64,000 nucleotides of DNA, taken from positions 16,683,828-16,747,827 of the forward strand of contig CM023540.1 in the NCBI GenBank assembly GCA_013350335.1, given 5' to 3'. The notes beneath the pieces were generated by a model, which saw nothing but the letters and a program-made list of their open reading frames with translations, had not been told where the DNA came from and did no database searches. Positions 24,400 to 35,460 of this stretch are shown in pieces; within the stretch, counting starts at the first letter, position 1, and every line of letters starts with the position of its first letter. The stretch comes from Chimonanthus salicifolius (Eukaryota > Streptophyta > Magnoliopsida > Laurales > Calycanthaceae). Made by a program: the position numbers and the translations under genes.

Positions 24400-26421
24400 C
24401 AGGGGTAAAAAAATCGGCTGGGCCGTTATTCCGGCCGATTTTTCATATCGGCCGATATATCGGCCGAACTTTTTCTCTCTCCTCCCCGTTTTTTTTTTTT
24501 AAAAAAAAAAATCCAAAAAAATTACAGCAAATGCAAAAAATTATGAGCTTATTGAATATGTAATTTTTTCATAAAATATCGGACATTTACATCTTCTAAT
24601 ATATTTTGGAAGTTACGATAGTGGGAAATTATATAAATAGTAATAAAATGGTGAAAATTACAAAAAGAAATAAAATAAAAGGAAAAAATTGCATCCCTTT
24701 AAAAGAAGTTATTATACATTAAATAACAGCAAATAAAAAAAGTTCATGTATTATTTTATAGGTTTTACCATTTTCTAACATTTATATATCATAGTCCATA
24801 GATAATAATGAAATAATTACAAAAAGAAATAAAATAAAAGGAAAAAGTTGCATCCTTGTAAAAGAAGTTAGTATACATTATATAACAGCAACTAAAAAAA
24901 TTTCATGTATTATTTTATAGGTTTTACCGTTTTCTAACATTTATATATCATAGACCATAGATAATAATGAAATAATTACAAAAATAAAGAAAATAAAAGG
25001 AAAAAATTTCATCCCTGTAAAAGAAGTTAGTATACATTAAATAACAGCAAATAAAAAAATTTCATGTATTATTTTATAGGTTTTACCATTTTCTAACATT
25101 TATATGTCATAGTCCATAGATAATAATGAAATAATTACAAAAAGAAATAAAATAAAAGGAAAAAATTTCATCCCTGTAAAAGAAGTTAGTATACATTAAA
25201 TAACAACAAATAAAAAAATTTCATGTATTATTTTATAGGTTTTACCATTTACTAACATTTATATATCATAGTCCATAGATAATAATGAAATAATTAAAAT
25301 AAGGAGTAAGTGAATGTAAAAAATGTTGCTGTAAATTTTAACATATTAGTAACAGTAACTAAGAGCAAATGAAAAATGTTCATCTATTATTTTATAGGTA
25401 TTATCATTTTCTAACTTTTTTTTTCATTTATACTATTTTATGTTGAAATAGTTAACAAAAATGAGTAAATAAATGAAAAAAAATAGTAACTAACAAAGTA
25501 CACAAAAACTAACTACAGATACATTAAGATGGAAAAAAAATTATAATACCTATATAAAGCTTTTATTACTACATATCTTATTTAACTTCAAGCATTTTTT
25601 AACTTCTTTTATGTTATTTTTGGCTAAAAAAATTAAAATAAAATACAGATAAATCGAAATAAATTACAAAACTTACAAGATCAGTAGATCTGTAAATGAA
25701 GAAACCTTTGAACGGTCTGGATCGTTCGGTTTCAAACAAATCCGGATCGTTTAGAACTTACTTAAATCAAGTAATGAAGAGTGCAATTTTTTTGAAAGAT
25801 AAATAGTAAAATCTGATTTTCTCTTTGAAAATAAGGTGTGAAATTTGAGATGTAGGTGAATGGTATTTATATGAAAAAATTGGACCGGTTCGATTTTTTG
25901 GATTTAAAAAAAATAATAAAATGTTCAGGCATGCCGGACCAGCCGAATCCTGCAGTCCGCTGTACACAGAGATGTGATGGGGAGAAATTGGTTGACAGGT
26001 GAGATCTCGTCCGAGATCTCGCCCGATATATCGGACATGAGATATCGTCCGATATATCGGCAAAATATCGCCGAACTTGAGTTGGGCCCAGGCCCGAGAT
26101 TTACTGTTTTCAGGGGGAAAAAACGGCCGATTCGGCTCAGATTCGGCCCAGATTCGGCCGAGATTTGGACCGGTATATCGGTCATCTCGGCCGATATTTA
26201 TTATGAAAAAAAAGTTTTTTTTTTAAAAAAAAAAACAAAAAACCGAATTTTTAAAATTCGGCCGATATGATGACCGATAATTCGGTCAAAAATTCGGACA
26301 TATCGGCCGAATTTTTTTTTGTACGGCCGATACTATACGTATCGGCCGATATGATTCGGTGGTTGAAAAACCGAATTATATCGGCCGATACGCACAGTAT
26401 CGGCCGATATTTTGACCCCTG
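24400..26421 (+). mobile_element. 2.0-kb hAT-type non-autonomous element with 159-bp tandem array
   Basis: The element starts CAGGGGTAAAAAAATCGG and its reverse strand starts CAGGGGTCAAAATATCGG. A perfect 8-bp duplication CAGTCGTC flanks it (24392-24399, 26422-26429). Both subterminal regions (24410-24475 and 25990-26415) are packed with ATCGGCCGAT palindromic units, which could serve as transposase binding sites; that role is inference. The middle holds a 159-bp tandem array. No transposase frame is present, so it must move, if at all, with enzyme supplied elsewhere. Confidence 0.9.
24640..25440 (+). repeat. 159-bp tandem repeat, about five units
   Basis: The motif ATAGGTTTTACC (or its variant) begins at an identical register five times: GG at 24761, 24920, 25079, 25238 and 25397, exactly 159 bases apart. 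Units contain AAAATAAAAGGAAAAA, CATCCCTGTAAAAGAAGTTA, TATACATTAAATAACA and ATAGATAATAATGAAATAA. The first four are near-identical; the fifth is diverged. Confidence 0.93.
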
Positions 26422-26429
26422 CAGTCGTC

Positions 26430-27719
26430 TCTTCATGAAAGCTATGGCTTGCTCTTATACCTTCCAATTTATAATAGAAAATAATCTGCCAGGGATCTTT
26501 GAAAGTGAAATGCACATCCCCATCAATTTATGTTCCTAAAACTCTAGAATTGAACTGTTTCAATCCATTTCCAAAAACATGTCTCATTCATTCAAAAACC
26601 CATGAAAAACTCTCAAAGCAGATTCTAGCAAGTGAAAAGACTCGATTCTGTTTCCAATTTCACTTTCACTGGCACCACCAAAGATCATGTTCAAAGGCCA
26701 TTTGAGCAGCAGAGATGAAAATTTCAATATGAACACATAATACGAATTGCTCCTTTGTCGATTTTTTTTTTTTCCGTGGAAGATGGGTATCTTTATCCCA
26801 CATGCGAGATGAGACTAATTCTACGAGCATGTGTAAATCTCTCAATCTACATACAGGTTAGGTCGATGGGAAGTTACTCCATGAAAAGTGGTTTGGAAGA
26901 GTTAATCATGAATCAAATTCAAGAGCTCACTTTATAAGGCGGACATCTTGACCGTCAGGCCAAGCTCCAGAGATTAACTCCTTGTTGAATTATCTAGTGG
27001 GCTTTTAAAATATCTTCAAAATATATATATATATAAAAGAAATCATGAAAAGCATTTTAATATTTTATTTCATAGAAATGGTAGACTTTCTTTTCTATTC
27101 CTATCATTATTAGTTCTAAAATGATCATAAACATACAAGAAAGCCTATCAGTTAGACCTAGCTTACATAAGCAACTTTTTATGGTAATCAAGTGAACTTG
27201 GATCATCCATTTACTACATGAAGAATGCCAGAGAAGCATCATAAATGAAATTGGGAAAAAAAGGAGAGTGAACCATCTAACTTTAACCAAAGTATGCAAG
27301 ATTCTTTAAACAATATTATCTTACTACAATATTCTTTTAAAATGTTTGCACACTGCTGCATCTACTTTTTATTATAAAAAAAAACAAAGTTATGATAGAA
27401 TTTCAAAGCCATGAACAGCGAAATCACAGGTCATACTTTGTTCCAAATATTATTCAATATGTCATATTCATACATAAAAACATTCATCTCAATGATGAAA
27501 GCATCCTCATCAGGAAAGGCAAGTGGTCATCAGATTGAATAATTTCTAATAACTTGTTTGGCTTAGAGAAAAGGGTTTCCCAGATTCCATGAGTGACTGT
27601 CCCCTTCTTTAATGGTAAAGATTCATTAATTGAGAAACTTAGGATTAGTGATTTGTACATTATCATTAATTTTTTTTAAAGAAATGGTAAATTTACTTTC
27701 AAATAATATCTTTTTATAC
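26430..27719. other. intergenic, no gene recognised
   Basis: Open frames of 60-80 codons on both strands have no recognisable domains. Nothing else is seen. Confidence 0.45.
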
Positions 27720-27727
27720 CCTATGTG

Positions 27728-28094
27728 TAGGGGTGAAACTTGGGTCGGGTTTTGGCCTGAACCCGCATGACCCAACCCGACCTGAAAATCATACTGGTTG
27801 GGTCAGCAGGTCGGGTCGGGTTGAGAAGTCAGAAACCCGCATTGAATTCAAGTCGGGTTGGGTTGAGAGATTTTTAAGTTTACTCGATCCGACCCGGTAA
27901 AAAGTAGGCTAAAGTAGGTTCAAAATGCGGGTCGGATTGGATTCACTTTGAGTCGGGTTATAATTCGGGTCAGGTAGGGTGAAGACATTTGGGTCAAAAG
28001 TTCGGAACGGGTCGGGTTGGGTTCAATATATAAGTAACTCGGGTCGGGTTGATTTTTAAAGAATCTGATCCGGCTTGGCCCGATTTCAGCCCTA
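27728..28094 (+). mobile_element. hAT-type MITE with GGGTCGGGTT-rich interior, copy 2
   Basis: Starts TAGGGGTGAAACTTGGGT and ends CCCGATTTCAGCCCTA. A perfect 8-bp duplication CCTATGTG (27720-27727, 28095-28102) flanks it. The interior matches copy 1 closely at the left end (GGCCTGAACCCGCATGACCC) and in the GTCAGAAACCCGCATTGAAT segment. Confidence 0.93.
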
Positions 28095-28102
28095 CCTATG
28101 TG

Positions 28103-29577
28103 GATGTGTAAAGTCATTTGATGTGCATCTCAACGAACTGTTGAAAAATTAACCAATTGTAATTTTTCTTATAAATTTGACTGTATAAAAGGGTATAACT
28201 TAAATAATAAGTGTAATATATTTTTGTTTTAATAAAGAGAGTACCACCCTTTTGAATAAAATAACGATAGGAATATTAGATTTTTTATTATAAGGGACAC
28301 TATTGTACTTTTTTTACTATTTGAATGGTAACACATGTACAAAACTGATAGGTCCATTATCCTTTATAATAAAAGAAATCGTTGTTCTTGGCACTTCTTT
28401 TTTAAATAGAATTAAGCATGCAGAAAAATAGATTGTGCCCTGAGTAACTAACATTTTTGGAGCTTAAAAAATATAAATTTTATGATTGGATCAATTTGAA
28501 TTTTCTTAGATATCATGCTCTTGGATTAAAAGATCTATTGAAAGGACTCACCACATGGGATAAAGCTGTGGCTCACATTCAATACAAAAGTTTAGTAAAT
28601 GAAAAACTATTTGAAGCCAGGCATAAAAACTGACTTCTATAATTGGACTAGGATAATTTTGTTTCGGTCTCATACTCAATTAAAGATCTTTGTAATGGAT
28701 TGATCACAAAAAATAAAAGTTGGTCAATGGTATTTTTTGCACCAAACGCATCGTTCACTAAAATTTAAGGAAATTCTAATTTTGCCCTTATTTCATTTCT
28801 TCCCTCTCTTTTCCTCTAAACTAAAATCAGAATTTCCTTTAATTGTGGTGCACCTTAACAAATTCATTATCATCATCAAAGCTAAATTCTCATTTATATG
28901 AGGTTGACTTAATCATTTAATAAAGTAATTATCAATATTTATTTGACAAATATCTGAAAATACCATATGAGTAGAGTGTTGTATAGGTATTAGACTTTGT
29001 AACTATTTTCCTTTTTACATTTATGTTATGATGATAGACTTATCTTTAGCTATCATGTAAATCACATAAAAAGTTTCATACCATTTCCCATTTTTCTTTA
29101 CTTATATTCTAATTGTCAAACAAATATATAATAAAACAAATTTGATTGAGTTCTGAAAAAATTAAGTTTATGATTGAGTGATATGTTTTTATATTTAATT
29201 TTGGATTTCATGGCATATGAGACTTGATAGGTCAATTTATTAAATTAAAATATAAACTGTTGATATATCAATCATAAGAAATAAGTCTCTTCTAAATATA
29301 TTTAAGCATTCAATTTAATTATATGAAATAGATAATCAAAATAATTTGATTCAATTATTCATTTAATTTATTTTGAATAAAATGACTATTTTTTTTTTTC
29401 AAATTTGCATGTCAAACAATTTAAACTTTTTTATTTTATAAAGTCATTCAATTTTATTGCATTATCAATACATTATTTAATTTTAAATTGAATCACAAAA
29501 AACTCACAATTTATTTATGTCACTTTGGAATTTTCTTTGTTTTAAAATGGTGATAAGCGTCTGCATTTATAATACTA
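28103..29577. other. intergenic, no gene recognised
   Basis: Very AT-rich; nothing recognisable. Confidence 0.45.
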
Positions 29578-29690
29578 GTGCGGAAGTCACGATTGTCCTC
29601 TGTGCATGACTGCACTTCTAAAAAGACAGCCACAACTGTCATCCGTACAGTCCTCTATAAAATTGCAGCAATTTGGTCTAAAAAAGGTTT
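29578..29690 (+). repeat. single-end relative of the long inverted-repeat element
   Basis: CACGATTGTCCTCTGTGCAT, then ACTTCTAAAAAGACAGCCAC and AACTGTCATCCGTAC, resembles the right terminal arm near 33778-33850. No partner arm is seen nearby, so this is a fragment. Confidence 0.5.
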
Positions 29691-29715
29691 AACTAGATGT
29701 ACAAGACACTGTGAC

Positions 29716-29718
<3 letters not shown>

Positions 29719-29788
<70 letters not shown>
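29719..29788. repeat. (AT)n microsatellite, about 35 units
   Basis: An uninterrupted AT dinucleotide run lies at the tail of the minus-strand SINE. Open frames translating to alternating Ile-Tyr here are artefacts. Confidence 0.97.
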
Positions 29789-29791
<3 letters not shown>

Positions 29792-29922
29792 AATTTATAT
29801 GTGGAAAACAACGGGATATCCAGTATGAAACCTCCACAGGTGAACTTACTATCTGCAAGGCACACCAAGATTAGACTATGTGAGCTCGAACCTGCACACT
29901 TCTCACTTTCTGAGGCGAGACG
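29722..29922 (-). repeat. SINE family 1 copy with an AT-repeat tail
   Basis: Read on the minus strand, the B box AGGTTCGAGCTC, a body CTAATCTTGGTGTGCCTTGC and the 3' end TTCCACATATAAATTC match the other family-1 copies. The copy is flanked by a perfect 13-bp duplication CTGTGACCCAATA (29709-29721, 29923-29935). Its 3' tail, A-rich in sister copies, is here a long AT dinucleotide array. The head upstream of the B box appears shortened. Confidence 0.88.
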
Positions 29923-29935
29923 CTGTGACCCAATA

Positions 29936-30687
29936 AATTTTTATAAGGCACTTTGATCTTAATTTACAACTTTTGAAGTATTTTTGGAAAAAAATCTCTA
30001 AAACTAAAATAATTAAATAATTTGTGAATTATATATTATAAGTATAATATATAATTAAAGTATCTTTAAAATATATAAAAATAAGAATAAATATTATTTA
30101 AAAAAAAAATGCTAAGTAGGGATTATGGACCCACCATACGAAAGGTGTAGATGGGCACATGGTGATTGGTGAGGCATCACTGGAAAGTGGAGTTTGCAAG
30201 GAGTTCACATATTTTTCAATATCAATATCATGACAGGCAGAGCAGGGAAGGGATTTCATTTTCATGTCAAACTTTATGAGTGGGTCCACCAGACCAGTGG
30301 GGGGACAATGCGCCCGGCAGGCAAGATAGCACGGCAGTAGGGTCACCCCGTCTCTTCTGCTATTGTTTTCTTCTCCTCTCCTTTTTTTTCTCTCTCTCTC
30401 TATTTATAATTTTCTTGTGTTTTGTGTCCGCTGATTGTGACCTTTTGCGGTTCACCCTCGATGGGTAATCATCGAGTTGAACAGTTCCTGACCGTACACG
30501 TTTTCCCGCCAAGAATTGGGGCCTACTCTTGAAAAACAATGAGAGTGGAGTTACTGTTATAAGAATTGGAGTGGATCGAGGTTGAATCGTGCGTTCGATC
30601 GTAATTGTCTTTCTAAGATCCGATTCAATTTAAAATTCTTAAAATATAAAATATCTTATGGAATTGTGTTGATTAATAAAACATTCA
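29936..30687. other. intergenic, no gene recognised
   Basis: A CT-rich run and TATTTATAA motif near 30385-30410 could be promoter-like, but no downstream gene is seen. Confidence 0.4.
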
Positions 30688-30696
30688 CTGTGGAGA

Positions 30697-31922
30697 GGCG
30701 TGACTCTGTACATCCATTTTCACATCTTAAGGTAAAATTATCATTATGCTCTCGCATTTTTCGTTTATTTGAACTAATGCTTTAAATATAAATTTAATTT
30801 ATTCAAATGAATGGGCTGAACAGTTTTCCGCGTTAGTATTCAGCCTATTCATTTGAATGAATGAATGATTTTGGAACGGTGCAAATGGTTCATTCGAACC
30901 ACTGTGCTCAATAGTGATTATTTAAATAATAAAATTTTCTTTAAAACTTTAAAGTTATTTTTTTAACACTGTGTATTTTCAAAGTTTCTCAAATTAAATA
31001 TCCGGACTAATTACGATAACCTGATAAAAATACTTCAAGAATTTAAGGTCTTTTGACACTCCCAAATGCTTAAAACACAGTGTTCTACAAATAAGAGTAT
31101 CCCTTGACTGTGCCGAAAATATATTTGGGAGTGTTAAAAGACCTTGAAGTCTTAAAATATTTTTATCAGGTTATCGTAATTAGTCCGGATATTCAATTTG
31201 AGAAATTTTAGAAATACACAGTGCTTAAAAAATAACGGTCTATCTTCCACATGCTACAGTAATGCATAGTGACATGCTACAGTAATGTATAGTGAATTAG
31301 TTAAATAATAAAATCTCCTTTAAAATTTAAAGTTATTTTTTAAGCATTGTGTATTTCAAAAATTTCTCAAATTGAATATCCGGACTAATTACGATAACTT
31401 GATAAAAATACTTTAAGACTTCAAGGTCTTTCAACACTCCCAAATGTGTTTTCCGCACAGTCGAGGGATACCCTTATTTGTAAAACGCTGTGTTTTAAGC
31501 ATTTGGGAGTGTCAAAACAACTTTAAGTCTTAAAGTATTTTTATGTTATTGTAATTAGTCCGGATATTCAATTTAAGAAATTTTGAAAATACACCGTGCT
31601 TAAAAAATAACTTTAAAGTTTTAAAGGAAATTTTATTATTTAAATAATCACTATTGTGCACAGCAGTTCAAATGAATCATCCCTTCATTTGAACGAATGG
31701 GCTAAATAGTAACGCGGAACACTGTTCAACCCATTCATTCGAATGAATTAATTTTATACTTGCGGCATTCGTTCAAATTAATGATTAATTAGAACGAATG
31801 TCAAAATGAATTGGCAGTTTGTTCGAATGAGTGAAAAACGTACAGGTAGAATGGTAATTTCATTATAAAATTTGAAAATGAGTGTGTAAAAGCAGAAAAA
31901 TCGAGTGTCTGTAAGTCGCGCC
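30697..31922 (+). mobile_element. Mutator-like non-autonomous element with four alternating inverted arms
   Basis: The left end GGCGTGACTCTGTAC and the reverse of the right end GGCGCGACTTACAG pair. The flanks CTGTGGAGA (30688-30696) and CTATGGAGA (31923-31931) match in eight of nine bases, the length expected of Mutator-like elements. Outer arms share GAATGGGCTGAACAGT-like segments with GTTCCGCGTTA. Inside, ATATCCGGACTAATTACG occurs at 30998, inverted ending at 31192, direct at 31376 and inverted ending at 31567. The element could thus fold into two successive hairpins or one large one. No coding region is seen. Confidence 0.85.
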
Positions 31923-31931
31923 CTATGGAGA

Positions 31932-32234
31932 TGATGATCCATTCATTGGTGGTTGATGTGTTGATATCAGTAGTAGCATCCTAATGATCTTCATCATTGA
32001 GCTAATTTGTTCTCTTCTTTTAAATTAAATACATCTCTTCAATTTTACATTTCTCTTTTTGAATTGTAAAAATAATTACGATTTACATGTTTTGTATTGG
32101 GATTTTAATACAAAAATATCTCAAATGTTGCTATTTTGTATCAGCATACCCACAAAAAAAAAATTTATCAGGTATAGGTGCCTTGTAAGTCTAAATTTTT
32201 TTTTTCCAAATTGCTCCCATGTGAGCAGTTGCTG
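31932..32234. other. spacer, nothing recognised
   Basis: A short AT-rich spacer between two inverted-repeat elements. Confidence 0.4.
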
Positions 32235-32380
32235 CATTTTCAAAATGACAAGTACATGCACACAAATGACAACTGCAACTGCCAGTATGACTATGCACGG
32301 AACAATGTGCGCTAGTTTGACCAACACAATTATGCGGGCACGGGTAAAAACTAGCGCTTATATGCAACACTATATATAAT

Positions 32381-32751
32381 TGAAGACATAAACACAGAGA
32401 ATACAGGATATACGTGGTTCGACCCAACCTTGGCCTACGTCCACGGGAGAGTGTAGATTTCATTATAGATAAAAAAAATACAGATACAATATTTGGATTC
32501 CAAGAACTCTTTTAGTATTTTCCTTCTCTCTATCTCCCTCACTACACCTTTGCTGCAAGAGGCCCTTTCTGGCCTCGGAAGGCACTCGGCCGAACGGCAG
32601 GGTTCTCATGAAACCCACATCTTTAATATATAGCAGTATTGCAGTGTCCTATGTTTAGCAGTTTCCTAATGTAATTAGGAGTCCTATGTAATTAGGAGTC
32701 CCATGTAACTAGACTCCTAATTTCAGTAGAATTGAGCCACAAGTTCCAACA
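32381..32751 (-). mobile_element. solo LTR, copia/TRIM type, inside the left arm
   Basis: On the minus strand it begins TGTTGGAACTTGTGGC and ends TTATGTCTTCA. It includes the CCGTGGACGTAGGCC and CGAACCACGTATATCC motifs common to many plant copia-type LTRs. It interrupts the left arm, since the arm sequence resumes at 32752 with TGAAGACATGAAA. The 11-bp word ATTGAAGACAT occurs on both sides (32379-32389 and 32752-32762), so the exact junction and duplication are ambiguous. Confidence 0.65.
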
Positions 32752-32759
32752 ATTGAAGA

Positions 32760-32880
32760 CATGAAAACTATTGTAGTTTAGTGGTTAAGGTATTTGTTTC
32801 TCACATAACTAGCACTTATTTTTCATTCTTATCATTTTTTGAAAAAAATAAGTAATAATTAAGAGGTGTTCATTTGTTTA
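32760..32880 (+). repeat. tRNA-like (SINE-type) segment carried in both arms
   Basis: TAGTTTAGTGGTTAAGG resembles a Pol III A box. The inverted right arm (33590-33700) contains GACATGGGCTTGAATCTTG, a B-box-like segment, after the same head. It looks like a SINE inserted before the arms were duplicated. Confidence 0.45.
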
Positions 32881-33870
32881 AGCCCGACCGAAATTAACGA
32901 GTTTCGTTAAAGTTTTTTTTTGATGGATCAGACTCGGGCTTTTAAGCTAGTTTATTTTTTAAGCCCATGCACAGTTAAGTACTAGTCCGACAGACTCTTA
33001 GGTTCGTTTATTTTTAACCCGAACGTGCTTGGGATTAAAAGCCAAAGCCTGACTTGTTGAAAAAAAAAACTTTGTCATATAGTGTATGCGCGTTGGTAAT
33101 ACTAGCCCACCAGGCCCAACACATAGTTGTGTAAGAGCCCAACGGGCCTTGACGGGCTTTAAGTAAAAACTCGAGCCCAACACTGATCTAAATAAAATGG
33201 CTTGGAAAAAGATTTTTTATTCAACGGTTTGGGCTAAGGCTTTTAAGCCCAAGCATAGTTACGTATGAGCTGAATGGGCCTCAAAGGGCTTTAAGTAAAA
33301 TCCTGAACCCGACCCCGATATAAATAAACGGATTTCGACAAAGATTTTTATTTGATGGGTCAGACTCAGACTTTTAAACCCATTTATTTTTTAATCCCAA
33401 GAACGTCAGGCTTAAAATACCATCTGACTCGAACTTAATTGTTTTTTAACTTAAAAAATAAATGGACTTAAAAGCTAGAGCCCGAACCATCGAACAAAAA
33501 AACTTCATTGAAGTTCGTTTATTTAGGTCGGGCTTGGGCCAAAAGAACACCTCTTAATTATTACTCCTTTTTTTTTTAAAAAAATAAAATAAAAATAAGG
33601 ATAAGAATGGAAAAAAAATAACTATCAACAAGATTCAAGCCCATGTCACTTATATGAGAAACACGTATCTTTTACCACTAGAATACAATAGCTTTCATGT
33701 CTTCACTTAGATATATAGCGTTGCACATAAGCTCTAGTTTTTACTAGCGTTGCATATACATGTTGGTAAAATTAGCGCACACTATTCCATGCATGGTGGT
33801 ACTCCTGAAAGGGCAGTCGCAACTGTCATCTGCATGGTTGTACTTGTGATTGTGTAAAGGTAGGAATTAT

Positions 33871-34680
33871 CCTTGTTATATTTTGTGAAGCCTGATCATC
33901 AGTGATGTATTATCGATATAATCTGCACTGTCGCAGGTCAAGCTCCGCACTAAGCTCGTTGTAGGTCAAAGGGGGGCAGAGCCCCTCTTTTCAGGAGTTC
34001 TGGGGCCAATCTAAAGTTTAGGGGGGGAGCAAAAACTGTAACGAGAGCTAGAGTTGACTTCCTTTCGATTTCTTGCCTTTGATCATAGTGAATCAGTGTT
34101 GAACCCATGGACATACCGAAAAGGAACCACGTAAATCTCTATGTTGTGGTTTGATCTCTGTATTGATTTTATTCCTTCTATTTTTTTTCTCTTTCACTAT
34201 TGTCATTTCTGTGTGGTAAGAAAATGTTTCCTCCAAAAGATCCTTTGTTACACAGGGACAATTTGGATTGAAAAATGGTTGACTGGGCGTATGAGGCACC
34301 ATTGCCCAATAATTTTTTTTTGAAAGTATATGAACACAAAATCGAATATTTGAGGCATTTCCATAGAAAAATCCCTTTTTTCTTTTTATATATATCTCAA
34401 CTTTCCGTATGCTTTATCAACTTTTATATATTGAATCTCTTGAATAAAAGATTCACTTGTTGAGATTTTTTTTTATATTTTATTCGATAATCACAAAATA
34501 AGAAAATATAAGGAGAAAAGAATGAAAGAAAGGCAAAGAAAGAGAAGGGAAAACTACGGTTTCTCCTTACTTTCAAGAATAAATTAATTTTAACTTTGGA
34601 CGTGTAATACATAGAACAATTAGGATTATATGGTTTGCACTTTAATGGCCTATTTGCAGTTTAATGATCACTTACCATGG
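33871..34680. other. intergenic, no gene recognised
   Basis: Contains a GGGGGGCAGAGCCCC palindromic patch at about 33971-33986 and G runs to 34027. No domain-bearing frame. Confidence 0.4.
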
Positions 34681-35030
34681 TAGTCTACAGGCGCCCATGG
34701 TCACAAATACCGTTTGATATTAACGGCGGTTGGTAATATCGGGATATTATCATATCCTTGGGTTTTTACCAGAATATTAACGAGAAAATCTCGTGAAAAA
34801 TATTATATTTAAAAAACAATAAAAATAGAATAAATGAAAATAATAATAAAATAAAAATCTTAATATGGAATTTATCGGTAATTTATGGTAAATTTATCTA
34901 GATATTACCATTTATCACATTTTTAACTCGATTTTATCAGGATTTATTGGGAATTTAATGGAAATTTACCATCGTACCAGTAAATATGTGTTATTAATGT
35001 GGTAATGATATTTTACCAATAAAAATGTGG
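34681..35030. repeat. AT-rich repeat with GGTAATATCGGGATATTATC palindrome
   Basis: GATATT, GGTAAATTTA and ACGAGAAAATCTCG units recall the repeats at 18660-18720. No boundaries can be set. Confidence 0.3.
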
Positions 35031-35039
35031 TAAATTTGA

Positions 35040-35460
35040 AAATACTGCTAATATTTGTGACATGGCCAGTGCCTTGCACCTTTCCACAGACACCTGCCCT
35101 CACATGGTGTCCATCACAATCCCCTCATCTAGAAACTAGAGCTGTCATGAGCTCTGATACCATTTGTCACGATATGTCCCTCACTTGCATGGATATTGTC
35201 CACTTAGTTAGCCCATACTTTCAGATGGTTTTGTTTTCCTTAAGCTTCCTTTGGAAAAATAGCTCCATACAATAAATTTTAACTTCCTACTTATGAACCT
35301 CAAGTTGGATAAGTCCCATTCCGATATGAGATTAATGATCACCTACTGTGATTGCTTGCTAGTGTTGTGCCTCACACGCACCCATGTAGACTCGCTCACA
35401 CGTGACGTCCATCATACAAATCCTCACGGGTATAACTTGGCCTTCTACGCCTTCTAATAT
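35040..35460 (-). mobile_element. TRIM-like LTR element relic
   Basis: The reverse complement of a primer site, GCTCTGATACCA (35151-35162), is followed after TT by TGTCACGATATG, the layout of a minus-strand LTR end next to its primer site. Similar CTCACATGGTGTCCATCACA and CTCACACGTGACGTCCATCA blocks lie on each side (about 35100 and 35397), possibly parts of the two LTRs. Confidence 0.5.

Larger units (their letters stand above)
32235..33870. mobile_element. long inverted-repeat (foldback) element, split by a solo LTR
   Basis: The left arm (about 32245-32380 continuing at 32752-33000) is repeated inverted in the right arm (about 33440-33865). Matching landmarks include GACAACTGCAACTGCC versus its inverse GGCAGTCGCAACTGTC, TAAAAACTAGCGCTTAT versus ATAAGCTCTAGTTTTTA, and AATAATTAAGAGGTGTTC versus its inverse. 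The centre has AAGCCC-rich repeated units. Ends are only approximate and no target duplication is assigned, so the superfamily is left open. Confidence 0.75.

Noticed and set aside
24640..25440. Regular repeats that might suggest a CRISPR-like array
   Set aside because: The whole 159-bp unit is repeated without unique spacers, inside a plant transposon; it is a tandem repeat.
29655..29956. Open frames of 67-98 codons rich in Ile-Tyr
   Set aside because: They are translations of the AT dinucleotide array in different frames.
33971..33986. GGGGGGCAGAGCCCC palindrome as a terminator
   Set aside because: No transcript or gene end is near; bacterial-type terminators do not apply in plant nuclear DNA.
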